64,000 nucleotides of DNA from Alphaproteobacteria bacterium (GTDB lineage Bacteria > Pseudomonadota > Alphaproteobacteria > GCA-2731375), in contig JADHTB010000018.1 of NCBI GenBank assembly GCA_016776605.1, positions 1 through 64,000 of the forward strand, read 5' to 3'. The notes under the pieces were generated by a model. It saw only the letters and a program-made list of their open reading frames with translations. It made no database searches and was not told the origin of the DNA. Below are positions 38,778 through 46,974 of this stretch, one piece after another. The position numbers and the translations under genes were made by a program. The number at the start of each line of letters is the position of its first letter. The stretch's first letter is position 1.

Positions 38778-38972
38778 ATGCTGAAGTTATTGTACTGCGT
38801 TGCGGCGCTTTTTTTTGTGACCGCCTGCCTGGCTGAGTCGCCAAACTGGTACGAAGACCGCTGCCTGCGCCTTGGTTTCGAACGTGGTAGCGCCGTTTTC
38901 AACGAGTGCGTTGAACGCGACCTGCAATGGATCAACGAAAATAAACAGCGCGCCGGCGAGGTCGGACCGTAA
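38778..38972 (+). CDS. Small lipoprotein, unknown function
   Basis: A 64-residue protein with a lipoprotein signal (MLKLLYCVAALFFVTAC, lipobox VTAC, Cys17) and a short mature part with the pattern RCLRLGFERGSAVFNECVERD. The C-x3-GF-x2-GS-x2-F-x2-C arrangement recurs, as I recall, in small alphaproteobacterial lipoproteins of unknown role. ATG 38778 is preceded by ggaggg with a seven-base spacer, so the earlier in-frame codons (from 38697), which run through repeat 7, are excluded. Confidence 0.75.
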   Translation: MLKLLYCVAALFFVTACLAESPNWYEDRCLRLGFERGSAVFNECVERDLQWINENKQRAGEVGP

Positions 38973-38984
38973 CCGCGATCCGCG

Positions 38985-39530
38985 TCAGGGGATGGGCTGT
39001 TCACCAGCTAACCGCAGGACCTTGTTGACGGCCGCCCGCAGTTGCTGCAAGGCCGGCTCTGGCCGCCCGCCCATGGCCCGCACCGCCGCCATGGTGCCTG
39101 CCAGATAGCCCCGCGAGGTACCTTTTCTACCCTCCCCCTGGGCGATCATTTGTGCCCCGGTGTTCAGAGGCTGCCTGCCGATAAAACGTGAATGGCCGGG
39201 ATTGGCTGCGAAGGTCAGGGTGGAAATTTTCCCCCGCGCGGTTTCCACGGGCACCCGGATATGACGATAGGCTGCTTCCCGCTGCCGTAAATAGGCGCGC
39301 GTTTGCCACCAGTGACCAGGCGCGACCCGAAATGCCATTCCTAGGCAACTGCCCCCCGGCACCAGGGTGAGGATCAGGCCTGGCTGCCCGGTCGAGCCCC
39401 AGGCGACCGTGCTGCGCAAGGCATGGGCACGGTGCCAACCTTGTAACAAGGCCGGCCGCCGTTCGATATATGGGAAATCCGGATGCCACATCAGCGAGCC
39501 GTAGCCGAATACCCAATGTTGCCGCGCCAT
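38985..39530 (-). CDS. ChaC-like gamma-glutamylcyclotransferase
   Basis: ChaC-type enzymes release 5-oxoproline from glutathione. The 181 residues begin with the substrate-binding VFGYGSLMWHPDFPY and contain YLRQREAAYRHI, whose Glu is the expected catalytic acid/base. The later GYLAGTMAAVRAMGG matches the family C-terminus. It lies 18 bases from the enoyl-CoA hydratase gene on the same strand, so they may be cotranscribed. Confidence 0.9.
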   Translation of the reverse strand: MARQHWVFGYGSLMWHPDFPYIERRPALLQGWHRAHALRSTVAWGSTGQPGLILTLVPGGSCLGMAFRVAPGHWWQTRAYLRQREAAYRHIRVPVETARGKISTLTFAANPGHSRFIGRQPLNTGAQMIAQGEGRKGTSRGYLAGTMAAVRAMGGRPEPALQQLRAAVNKVLRLAGEQPIP

Positions 39531-39548
39531 GTTGCCCCGCCCGGCCGC

Positions 39549-40328
39549 TTATGTCTTGGGCTTCAAGTGAGGCGCCACCATGCGGCTGGGCTCGTCCGTC
39601 AAATAGGCTTCGGAAAATGTATCGATGCCCGCTTCAATCGCCGCCGACAGTCCCAGCTCTTCCCAATTGCTGATCAAGGCTTTTTGTGCGCGGACGGCGA
39701 TGGGGCCGGCTTCTAAAATTCGCTCCAACCAGGTTTCCACCCAGGCGTCCAACTGTGCCGCAGGTACCAGTTTTTCAACGAAATGCATGGCAAGGGCCTC
39801 ATCGGCGTCAAAATTGCCCCCCATCAACAGCAATTCCCGCGTCTTGCCCCAACCGATCAGCTGCGGCAGCAAGGCCGCTTCGACCACCGAGGGCAGCCCC
39901 ACTTTTACCTCCGGCATGCCCATGACAAAGCTGTCATCAGCCACCCGGAAATCACACGCGGCGGCAATCTCCAACCCCGCGCCCAGGCAAAAACCCCGCA
40001 GCCGGCCGATAACCGGGACCGGTAATGACCTGATAGCGGCGGCGGCCAAATGCAATTGAGTGATAAAGTGCCGCGCGCTGTCGGGCGCCAACGCCGCCAG
40101 TTCATTCAGGTCGGCCCCGGCCATGAAGGCGCGCTCGCCGGCGCCGGTCAGCACCACGGCGCGCAGACCGCTATCCTCAGCCAAACCTTCGAAGGCAGCC
40201 TTAAGCTGCGCCACCAAGACCGAGGAGCCGGCATTCAGCCGCCGCTGATTATCCATGCGCACCCAGGCGATACGCCCTTGCGGCCGCTCCTCTATCTCCA
40301 CCTGCACCTTTTCCTGCGCATCCGTCAT
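39549..40328 (-). CDS. Enoyl-CoA hydratase/isomerase family protein
   Basis: The 259-residue crotonase-fold protein has the oxyanion-hole segments AFMAGADLNEL and FCLGAGLEIAAACDFRVA, and MPEVKVGLPSVVEAALLPQL. One of the two usual catalytic glutamates lies at GMPEVKVG; the position equivalent to the other is less clear. Substrate cannot be inferred. ATG 40328 is preferred over the upstream GTG/ATG option at 40349 because it gives the normal start (MTDAQEKV). No beta-oxidation partners are adjacent. Confidence 0.9.
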   Translation of the reverse strand: MTDAQEKVQVEIEERPQGRIAWVRMDNQRRLNAGSSVLVAQLKAAFEGLAEDSGLRAVVLTGAGERAFMAGADLNELAALAPDSARHFITQLHLAAAAIRSLPVPVIGRLRGFCLGAGLEIAAACDFRVADDSFVMGMPEVKVGLPSVVEAALLPQLIGWGKTRELLLMGGNFDADEALAMHFVEKLVPAAQLDAWVETWLERILEAGPIAVRAQKALISNWEELGLSAAIEAGIDTFSEAYLTDEPSRMVAPHLKPKT

Positions 40329-40417
40329 TAACCCAACCCCTCGACCCATTTAGCCTATTATTATCACAGGCGGCCGCATCACCAACCTATCAATGGCTGA
40401 CTTTCATACGGCAAGGC

Positions 40418-41611
40418 ATGTTAAGCTGGGACATGGACCGGCAGGATAAAGCCCAGGATAAAATAACCACCGCCGCGCTGATCGTGGCGGGGGGCCGGGG
40501 CGAGCGCCTGGGCGGGCCGGTCGCGAAACAATACCAGCGCCTGGCTGGCATTCCGGTATTGCGCCATGCCCTGTTGGCCTTTTGCCACCATCCCGCCATC
40601 ACCGCCGTGGCCACGGTGATCCGCGGCGAAGACCGCGCCCTGTACGATCAGGCGGCAGCGGGCCTGAAGCTGTTGCCGGCAATACTGGGCGGCGACAGCC
40701 GGCAGCAGTCCGTCCTGCATGGCCTGCAAGGTCTGCAACCGCTAAACCCGGATCGCGTCCTGATCCATGATGGCGCGCGGCCCTTTGTCTCCGCCATGGT
40801 GATCAACAATGTTCTGGCCGGTCTGGCTGGCCACGATGGGGCGATTGCCGCTGTTCCGGTGGTTGACAGCCTGAAACGCGGCCGCGATGGCTGTATCGTG
40901 GACGAAGTGCGCCGCGAGGATCTTTGGCAGGCGCAGACGCCCCAGGGCTTTGCCTTTGAGGCCATCCTGGCGGCCCACAGCAGTGCCGGTGCAGGCCATA
41001 CCGATGACGCCTCGCTGGCCCGCGCGGCCGGCCTGGAGGTCGCCCTGGTGGCGGGGGCGGAGGAGAATTCAAAGATTACCACCGCTGTCGACCTGGCGCG
41101 CGCCGATGCCGCGCACGCGGCCCGGCAATTCGATATCCGGGTCGGCCAGGGCTTCGATGTGCATCGCTTTGAACCGGGTGATCAGGTCCGCCTGTGCGGC
41201 GTTGACATTCCCCATTCCGCCAGGCTGGCCGGGCATAGCGACGCCGATGTGGCCCTGCACGCGGTCACCGATGCCATTTTGGGCGCCGTCGGAAAAGGCG
41301 ATATCGGGCGCCATTTCCCCCCCGGCGAGGCACAATGGCGAAACGCGGATTCCGCCCGCTTTGTATCCTTTGCCGTGGACCAGGTGCATGCGCTGGGGGG
41401 CCGTCTGGCCCATCTGGATGTAACCATCATCTGTGAAGCGCCGCGGATCACACCGCATCATGGGATGATGGCCGCCCGTCTGGGCGCCATCACGGGACTG
41501 GATGCGGACCGGGTCAGCATCAAGGCGACCACCACCGAACGCCTGGGCTTCACCGGCCGCAACGAAGGCATTGCCGCGCAAGCCACCGCCACCGTAAGGC
41601 TGCCGATCTGA
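40418..41611 (+). CDS. ispDF: Bifunctional IspD/IspF enzyme
   Basis: The 397-residue fusion catalyses two non-consecutive MEP-pathway steps. Residues ~15-230 are the cytidylyltransferase IspD (ALIVAGGRGERLGGPVAKQY, VLIHDGARPFVS, VRREDLWQAQTPQGF). Residues ~238-397 are the cyclodiphosphate synthase IspF (IRVGQGFDVHRFEPG with the metal Asp/His, GHSDADVALHAVTDAILGA, SIKATTTERLGFTGRNEG). Fusion of IspD and IspF is common in alphaproteobacteria. ATG 40418 or ATG 40433 could start it. pgpA begins in the base after its stop. Confidence 0.96.
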   Translation: MLSWDMDRQDKAQDKITTAALIVAGGRGERLGGPVAKQYQRLAGIPVLRHALLAFCHHPAITAVATVIRGEDRALYDQAAAGLKLLPAILGGDSRQQSVLHGLQGLQPLNPDRVLIHDGARPFVSAMVINNVLAGLAGHDGAIAAVPVVDSLKRGRDGCIVDEVRREDLWQAQTPQGFAFEAILAAHSSAGAGHTDDASLARAAGLEVALVAGAEENSKITTAVDLARADAAHAARQFDIRVGQGFDVHRFEPGDQVRLCGVDIPHSARLAGHSDADVALHAVTDAILGAVGKGDIGRHFPPGEAQWRNADSARFVSFAVDQVHALGGRLAHLDVTIICEAPRITPHHGMMAARLGAITGLDADRVSIKATTTERLGFTGRNEGIAAQATATVRLPI

Positions 41612-42097
41612 ATGGCGCACGCAAAACCCAGGGCGGCCCTGCCCCTGTACCATCCGGCCTGTCTACTGGCGACCTGGTTCGGCGCTGGTCTGTTGCGCCC
41701 GGCGCCGGGCACCTGGGGTTCGCTGGCCGCCCTGCCCTTTGCCTGGATCATGGTTTATTACGGCGGCCCGGTTGCGCTGGCAGCCGCGACCATCGCCGTC
41801 TTCGCCTTGGGTTGTTGGGCCGGTGGCGTCTACGAACAGGCCAGCGGCGGCAAGGATCCCGGCGTAGTGGTGATCGACGAAGTGGCCGGGCAATGGCTGG
41901 TGTTAATCGCCGCCCCGCTGCATCCCTGGTACTATCTGGCCGCCTTTCTGCTGTTCCGTCTGTGCGACATTACCAAGCCCTGGCCGGCGAATTGGGCCGA
42001 GCGGCGTTTCACGGGGGGGCTGGGCATTATGCTGGACGATATCATGGCGGCGCTTTATGGCGTGGCGGCCATCGTGGCCTTTCGCATTTGGTTCTGA
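41612..42097 (+). CDS. pgpA: Phosphatidylglycerophosphatase A
   Basis: PgpA dephosphorylates phosphatidylglycerophosphate to phosphatidylglycerol in the inner membrane. The 161 residues show RPAPGTWGSLAALP, KDPGVVVIDEVAGQW, CDITKPWPANW and GGLGIMLDDIMAALYG, all family signatures, with three or four membrane segments. It follows ispDF directly. Confidence 0.95.
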   Translation: MAHAKPRAALPLYHPACLLATWFGAGLLRPAPGTWGSLAALPFAWIMVYYGGPVALAAATIAVFALGCWAGGVYEQASGGKDPGVVVIDEVAGQWLVLIAAPLHPWYYLAAFLLFRLCDITKPWPANWAERRFTGGLGIMLDDIMAALYGVAAIVAFRIWF

Positions 42098-42112
42098 TTG
42101 GAGGCGGAGAAG

Positions 42113-43195
42113 ATGAAATTCGGCGGCATGGTGGCGACCAAGATTGATGATTGGCAGATTTTTCCTTATCTGGAGGGGCTGGGCTATGACAGCGGCTGGG
42201 TGCCTGATTCACAGATGATCTGGTCGGACTGCTATGCCACCCTGGCGCTGGCCGCCTGGCATACCTCCACCCTGCGTCTGGGCACCGGCGTGGCAATCGC
42301 CGGCACCCGCCTGGCGCCGGTGACCGCCCATTCCATTGCCTCTATCAATCGGATTGCGCCGGGCCGGACGTTCCTGGGTATCGGCACCGGCCACACCGCC
42401 ATGCGGGTCATGGGCCAGGATCCGGTCCAACCCACGGCCTTTGGCGACTATCTCCGTGTGGTGCGCGGCCTGTTGGCGGGCGAGGAAGTTGAATATGCAC
42501 CACCGGGAAAAGAACGCCAGCCGATCAAGTTTTTGGACCGCCAACTGGCCTGTATCGATACCGAGCACAAGGTGCCGATTTATGTCGCGGCAAACGGCCC
42601 CAAGGCTTTGGCCGCGACGGGCGCGCATGGCGATGGCCGGATCAGCGCCGGCAACGAGCCCTATCCCGTGTTTAGGCAAAATCTGGAACGTATCCGCAAA
42701 AGCGGCGCGGCCACCGGGCGTGAAATTGATGCATCCTTTCACACCTCGGTGATGACCTTTGCATGCATCCTTCAACCCGGTGAAGATTTGACCTCGGAGC
42801 GGGTGATCGAAGAGACCGGCGCCGAAGTCCTGTCATCGCTGCATTTCTGGTACGAAATCTATCGCCAGCGGGGCAACGACGGCTTCATCATGGGCGAGGT
42901 GCGCGGCCTGTGGGAAGACTATAAACATTATGTCGAGACCGAGATGCCGGAAGACCGCCGTCACCAGCTTCTGCACACCGGCCATTGCGCCTTTATCGCG
43001 CCGGCGGAGCGGCGCTTTGTAACACCGGAAATGATCAAGGTGACTGGCGGCCTGGTGGGAGAGCCCGACGAAATCATCAGCCGCATCCATGACATGGAGA
43101 CAGCCGGGTTGCGGGAGGTTGTCCTGCTGCCGCCAATTGCCGTGGCGCGCTCCAACTTCAAGGATTTCGCGGCGCAGATCATGGCGCGTTATTAA
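42113..43195 (+). CDS. LLM-class flavin-dependent oxidoreductase
   Basis: The 360-residue protein belongs to the luciferase-like monooxygenase superfamily, F420-dependent methylenetetrahydromethanopterin reductase-like branch. Recognisable parts are YDSGWVPDSQMIWSD, LRLGTGVAIAGTRLAPV, GRTFLGIGTGHTAMRVMG and VPIYVAANGPKALAATG. The cofactor (FMN or F420) and substrate cannot be told from sequence alone. ATG 42113 has ggagg eight bases upstream. It interrupts the usual close link of pgpA with cinA. Confidence 0.85.
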   Translation: MKFGGMVATKIDDWQIFPYLEGLGYDSGWVPDSQMIWSDCYATLALAAWHTSTLRLGTGVAIAGTRLAPVTAHSIASINRIAPGRTFLGIGTGHTAMRVMGQDPVQPTAFGDYLRVVRGLLAGEEVEYAPPGKERQPIKFLDRQLACIDTEHKVPIYVAANGPKALAATGAHGDGRISAGNEPYPVFRQNLERIRKSGAATGREIDASFHTSVMTFACILQPGEDLTSERVIEETGAEVLSSLHFWYEIYRQRGNDGFIMGEVRGLWEDYKHYVETEMPEDRRHQLLHTGHCAFIAPAERRFVTPEMIKVTGGLVGEPDEIISRIHDMETAGLREVVLLPPIAVARSNFKDFAAQIMARY

Positions 43196-43233
43196 CGGTC
43201 GCGCCGCCGAGTTTCAGAGAAGGAAATAAACCC

Positions 43234-43743
43234 ATGTTTTCCGATACTTTGGTCGATCAGGCCACGGCCCTGTTGCAGGCCTGCCGCGAGGCGGGCGTCA
43301 TGGTGGCCACGGCGGAATCCTGCACCGGCGGCCTGATCGCGGGTTGCCTGACGGAAATCGCCGGCTCCTCCGACGTGGTGGATCGCGGTTTCGTGGCCTA
43401 TTCCTATGCCGCCAAGAACGCCATGCTGGACGTTCCCATGGCGTTGATCGAAGACCACGGCGCGGTTTCAGAGCCGGTCGCCCGGGCCATGGCGAACGGC
43501 GCCATCGCGCATTCCACCGCCGATCTGTCCGTAGCCGTCACCGGCGTTGCGGGACCGGGCGGCGGTACAGTGGAAAAGCCGGTCGGCCTGGTGCATCTGG
43601 CCTGCGCCCAACGGGGCGGGGCAACGGTGCATCTGGAAAAACGCTTTGGCGATCTGGGGCGGACCGGCATTCGCGAAGCAACTATTCAGACGGCATTGGA
43701 AATGCTGTCGCAAATGTTATCGCAACGGCCAAGCATCACTTGA
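43234..43743 (+). CDS. CinA C-terminal family amidohydrolase (PncC-like)
   Basis: The 169-residue protein is the stand-alone CinA C-terminal domain, known as nicotinamide-nucleotide amidohydrolase (PncC), which recycles NMN to nicotinate mononucleotide. Motifs are VATAESCTGGLIAGCLTEI with the catalytic Ser, GFVAYSYAAKNAML, and VAVTGVAGPGGGT. ispDF, pgpA and this gene form a familiar alphaproteobacterial cluster. Confidence 0.93.
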   Translation: MFSDTLVDQATALLQACREAGVMVATAESCTGGLIAGCLTEIAGSSDVVDRGFVAYSYAAKNAMLDVPMALIEDHGAVSEPVARAMANGAIAHSTADLSVAVTGVAGPGGGTVEKPVGLVHLACAQRGGATVHLEKRFGDLGRTGIREATIQTALEMLSQMLSQRPSIT

Positions 43744-43759
43744 AGCGATAGGTAGAGCA

Positions 43760-44440
43760 TTGAACGCCATGTTGCCCAGTCTTGATACACGGGATATGTG
43801 GGCCGCCGTCGTCGGCGCCATCATCGTCCAATTGACGGTCGCCCTGATTGGACGGCGTCTGTTGGGCCCAGGTGGAGAGGGTACACCGGCGGCCATGTTG
43901 CTGGCCTATCTAGTGCTGCCCAGCCTGGCCGCGATCGTCTGGGTCTGGTTTGCCTCTGTTTGGTCCGAACGTGATGGCTGGGCGCGTCTGGGTTTTGCCT
44001 GGATCGACCGCCGCTGGCTTATACGCGCCGTTACCCTGGGGCTGGTCTCCGTACCGGCCACCATGTTGATTACCGCCCTGGGCAAGCCGTTGTTCGGTCC
44101 CAGCACAAGCCCGGCACTGCCGCTAACCGACGGACAGACCTGGGGCCAGCCATCTTATATGCTGATGATGTTGCTGGGCATCGTGGTGCTGGCGCCTTTG
44201 ATGGAGGAAATGGTTTTTCGCGGCCTGTTATACGGCTGGCTGCGCCGGCGCCGCGGCCTGTGGCAGGCTGCCAGTTTAGCCGCCCTGGCCCACGCCCTAT
44301 TGCATTTCGACCTGGGCGCCCTGCCCGGCCTGTTCGCGCTGTTTCTGTTCCTGGCCTGGATTTACGAATATTCTCAAAGCTTGTGGGTGCCAAGCATCAT
44401 CCATGCAGTCCATAACTTCGTCATCCTGCAATTACCCTGA
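43760..44440 (+). CDS. CPBP-family intramembrane metalloprotease
   Basis: The ~226-residue membrane protein has six to eight hydrophobic segments and the three CPBP/Abi motifs: MEEMVFRGLLYGWLRRR (EExxxR), AHALLHFDLG (HxxxH) and IIHAVHNFVI. The family includes Rce1-like CAAX proteases and bacteriocin-immunity proteins, but the function here is unknown. The frame extends back into cinA; TTG 43760 (agg seven bases upstream) or ATG 43769 is the likely start. Confidence 0.85.
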   Translation: MNAMLPSLDTRDMWAAVVGAIIVQLTVALIGRRLLGPGGEGTPAAMLLAYLVLPSLAAIVWVWFASVWSERDGWARLGFAWIDRRWLIRAVTLGLVSVPATMLITALGKPLFGPSTSPALPLTDGQTWGQPSYMLMMLLGIVVLAPLMEEMVFRGLLYGWLRRRRGLWQAASLAALAHALLHFDLGALPGLFALFLFLAWIYEYSQSLWVPSIIHAVHNFVILQLP

Positions 44441-44468
44441 TCAAGCGCCCGCCTGGGCCTTATACCTA

Positions 44469-45458
44469 TCAGCGCCGGTTGGTATTATTCCATTCGTCCC
44501 GCATCCATTCAACACAGGCGATGGCTTGTTCGAACAGGGAATAACGGCAGCCTTCGCCATAATCCAGATTGGGAATAAATTCGGTGGAGATTTGGCCCAG
44601 AGGACTTTCGTCTTCGCGCGCATGGTGGCGCAGCAGGCCCCGCACCACTTCCTTCCACGGCTCCAACGCCGCCTCCCGCCAGGGCGAATGATAGGCGCCC
44701 GGCGCGGGCTCGACAAAGGGGTATTGGATGCCCCGCCCCGGATTGCCGTCTTTGTCCCTGGCGTCCAGGTTCAATGGGTTGTTCGGCACGGCGGAGCGGG
44801 CATGGCAATGTCCGATCCAGTTGTTGGCGATCCATTCGCTGCAGATATCGCCATCCGTGAAGGGATCGAGCACCAGACGCCCCGCCGCCACGTCGCCGGA
44901 TATGTCGAAGACTTCCTGTTCCCTGGGATTGTCCATTTTGAAAATCACATGGCTATGATCCAGGGTCATGCGGAACGGCAGGCCCCGCGCCTCGGCCAGA
45001 CGCCCAACCGGCGTGACCCGGCGGAAATCCTCCGACCACATATTTACATGCACCTCTATGCAAGGCGTGACCCCATGGCGATCGCCCAGTTCCAGCGCCC
45101 GTTCATAGAAATCGACAACGTCCAGATTGCTGGCCAGCTCGCCATCGGGCCGGCGCGCCAAAACCTGCACGTTGTGGACTGTTGAACCCAGGCTGCCGGC
45201 GGTTTCCAGATTGCGGGCCAGCAAATCCTCGTCCTGGCCAACCCGGTAGAACCAGCCGCCACCCTGCACGGGCAGACCATATTTTTCCGAGGCCGCGCGG
45301 AACGCTTCTATCTCGTGAGGGTCCGGGGTCTTGTCTACATAATCAAAAACCCCGGCTTCGCGCACCATGGCGAAACGGCTATCAATATCCGGCATGCCGT
45401 CAGCCTCCGTATGCCGGATACCGTTGGTTTGAATGCCGAACAAAAGTTTCTTCGCCAT
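44469..45458 (-). CDS. Sugar-phosphate isomerase/epimerase-like TIM barrel
   Basis: The 329-residue protein resembles the xylose-isomerase-like (AP endonuclease family 2) TIM-barrel superfamily. Likely metal-site segments are CIEVHVNMWSEDF, MTLDHSHVIFKM and IGHCHARSAVPN, with a late STEFIPNLDYG carrying a possible Glu ligand. Substrate is not predictable. It is a single gene, convergent with the CPBP gene and divergent from the diguanylate cyclase. Confidence 0.75.
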   Translation of the reverse strand: MAKKLLFGIQTNGIRHTEADGMPDIDSRFAMVREAGVFDYVDKTPDPHEIEAFRAASEKYGLPVQGGGWFYRVGQDEDLLARNLETAGSLGSTVHNVQVLARRPDGELASNLDVVDFYERALELGDRHGVTPCIEVHVNMWSEDFRRVTPVGRLAEARGLPFRMTLDHSHVIFKMDNPREQEVFDISGDVAAGRLVLDPFTDGDICSEWIANNWIGHCHARSAVPNNPLNLDARDKDGNPGRGIQYPFVEPAPGAYHSPWREAALEPWKEVVRGLLRHHAREDESPLGQISTEFIPNLDYGEGCRYSLFEQAIACVEWMRDEWNNTNRR

Positions 45459-45760
45459 GATTAATTTCCCCCTTCTCCCGCGGACTAAACCGCCTGCCGC
45501 GAGATATTTTAGGAAGACTCAACCCATCCGCCAACCAGCTATTTAAGGGCTGCGAAGAAGGGGCCTCAAATTGAGGATCCGTCAGGATCCATACTAAATT
45601 CGTAAAGCTGTTCGTCTTTGTCCAAACTCGGTGACGTTTTTGCCAATGGCCAAAAACCTTGTCCTCGATAACACTCTGTAAAGAATTTATATGGTTTCAT
45701 ATCCATACCTAATGAATTCTTATCGTTTAGGCGCGGTTTCCCCATGTGAACGTAAGCAAA
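45459..45760. other. Intergenic region upstream of the diguanylate cyclase
   Basis: About 300 bp with clearly lower GC than its surroundings. It holds a repeated ggatcc around 45583 and 45596 and AT-rich sequence from 45680 to 45730 that may contain the cyclase promoter. A 90-codon ORF on the minus strand (45566-45838) overlaps the cyclase start and has no family features; I do not call it. Confidence 0.4.
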
Positions 45761-46834
45761 ATGAATATGCAACAGCGGAAAAGCAGTAATGATGAGGGCG
45801 AAAAGTCGTTCCCAGAGCCGCTGCTGATTTCTAACCACGAAATCAAGTCCCGCAAGAAACTACTCGACTTTACAGTCGACGACGAAATCCTTCTCAAGGG
45901 CTTGCAGCCTATTATGGCCGAAAATCTAGAGAAGATAGTGACGATCTTTTACGAACGCCAGCTCGAGTCGCCGGAAGTCACCCAGATAATTGGCAACACC
46001 AATACACTGATACGACTACGTCGCTCCATGCGCAGCTATATCATGGAACTGTTCGAGGGTTGTTACGACACCGAATACGTCAATAACCGGATGCACATCG
46101 GCAAAATCCACCAACGCCTCGGCGTTTCCCCAAAATTGTATCTAGCCGCCCAGTCTTTGCTACAAAACACGATTTGTGAAGTGTTACTGCCATTGATCGA
46201 GAGCACAACGGAGTACGCGAGCCGCGAGCAGCCGCGCAACGCGATCCGCAAATTACTGACATTCGACGCGCAGTTAATCTTCGACGCTTACATTTCCACT
46301 TTAACCGAACAATTACACGAGATGAGTGTCCGGGACAGCCTGACCAAACTTTACAATCAGCGTGGATTTCACGAAAATCTGATCCGCGAGATCGCCGTGG
46401 CGGAACGCAAACGAGAAGCGTTGTCGTTGATCTATTTGGATCTGAATTGTTTCAAGAAACTAAACGACAACAAGGGCCACGCGGCAGGAGACCGTTTGCT
46501 TGGCACGATCGGCATGGCGATCGAGACTGCGATACGGCAAGTGGACTTCGGTTGCCGTATCGGCGGCGACGAGTTTTGTCTCATCCTGCCCGGGACCGGC
46601 CAGGAACAGGTGCGCATAGTCTTTGATCGTATCGTCGAGGCCTTCGAGGAAAAACAGACCCACGAGGTAACATTCAGCGCGGGAATTGTGCAAACCGGGC
46701 CGGAGAAATTCATGCACCATGATAATCTGGTGAAGCATGCCGATACCTTGATGTACAAAGCCAAGGCCAAATCTAGGGCAAAGGGAAAGCCGGGCCATCA
46801 TGTGGAATTTCAACCCATCGAGAATTACGGCTGA
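45761..46834 (+). CDS. Globin-coupled sensor diguanylate cyclase
   Basis: The N-terminal ~160 residues fit the sensor-globin (protoglobin) fold: Tyr64 in VTIFYERQL at the distal B10 position and the proximal His117 in IGKIHQRLGVSPKLYLAA. This indicates heme binding and oxygen or redox sensing, as in DosC/HemDGC proteins. The C-terminal GGDEF domain has LTKLYNQRGF, IYLDLNCFKKLNDNKGHAAG, the intact GGDEF motif (residues 268-272) and an RxxD product-inhibition site (RQVD, 259-262) five residues before it. It should make c-di-GMP in response to a heme ligand. Start is uncertain among GTG 45746, ATG 45761 and ATG 45767. Confidence 0.85.
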   Translation: MNMQQRKSSNDEGEKSFPEPLLISNHEIKSRKKLLDFTVDDEILLKGLQPIMAENLEKIVTIFYERQLESPEVTQIIGNTNTLIRLRRSMRSYIMELFEGCYDTEYVNNRMHIGKIHQRLGVSPKLYLAAQSLLQNTICEVLLPLIESTTEYASREQPRNAIRKLLTFDAQLIFDAYISTLTEQLHEMSVRDSLTKLYNQRGFHENLIREIAVAERKREALSLIYLDLNCFKKLNDNKGHAAGDRLLGTIGMAIETAIRQVDFGCRIGGDEFCLILPGTGQEQVRIVFDRIVEAFEEKQTHEVTFSAGIVQTGPEKFMHHDNLVKHADTLMYKAKAKSRAKGKPGHHVEFQPIENYG

Positions 46835-46974
46835 AACCCGGCTTGGTGCCGCCCAGGGAGGGCTAAACTACCTATCGTAAGAATTCCAAAGAAGACCCTT
46901 CCGGCTTGCCGGGGCCAGCGCCGCATCCATATATAAAATAGTCTCAACCGGCATACCCGGCGACAGACGGTTGT

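Noticed and set aside
45566..45838. 90-codon minus-strand ORF beside the diguanylate cyclase
   Set aside because: Overlaps the cyclase 5' end, has no recognisable features and no clear ribosome-binding site.
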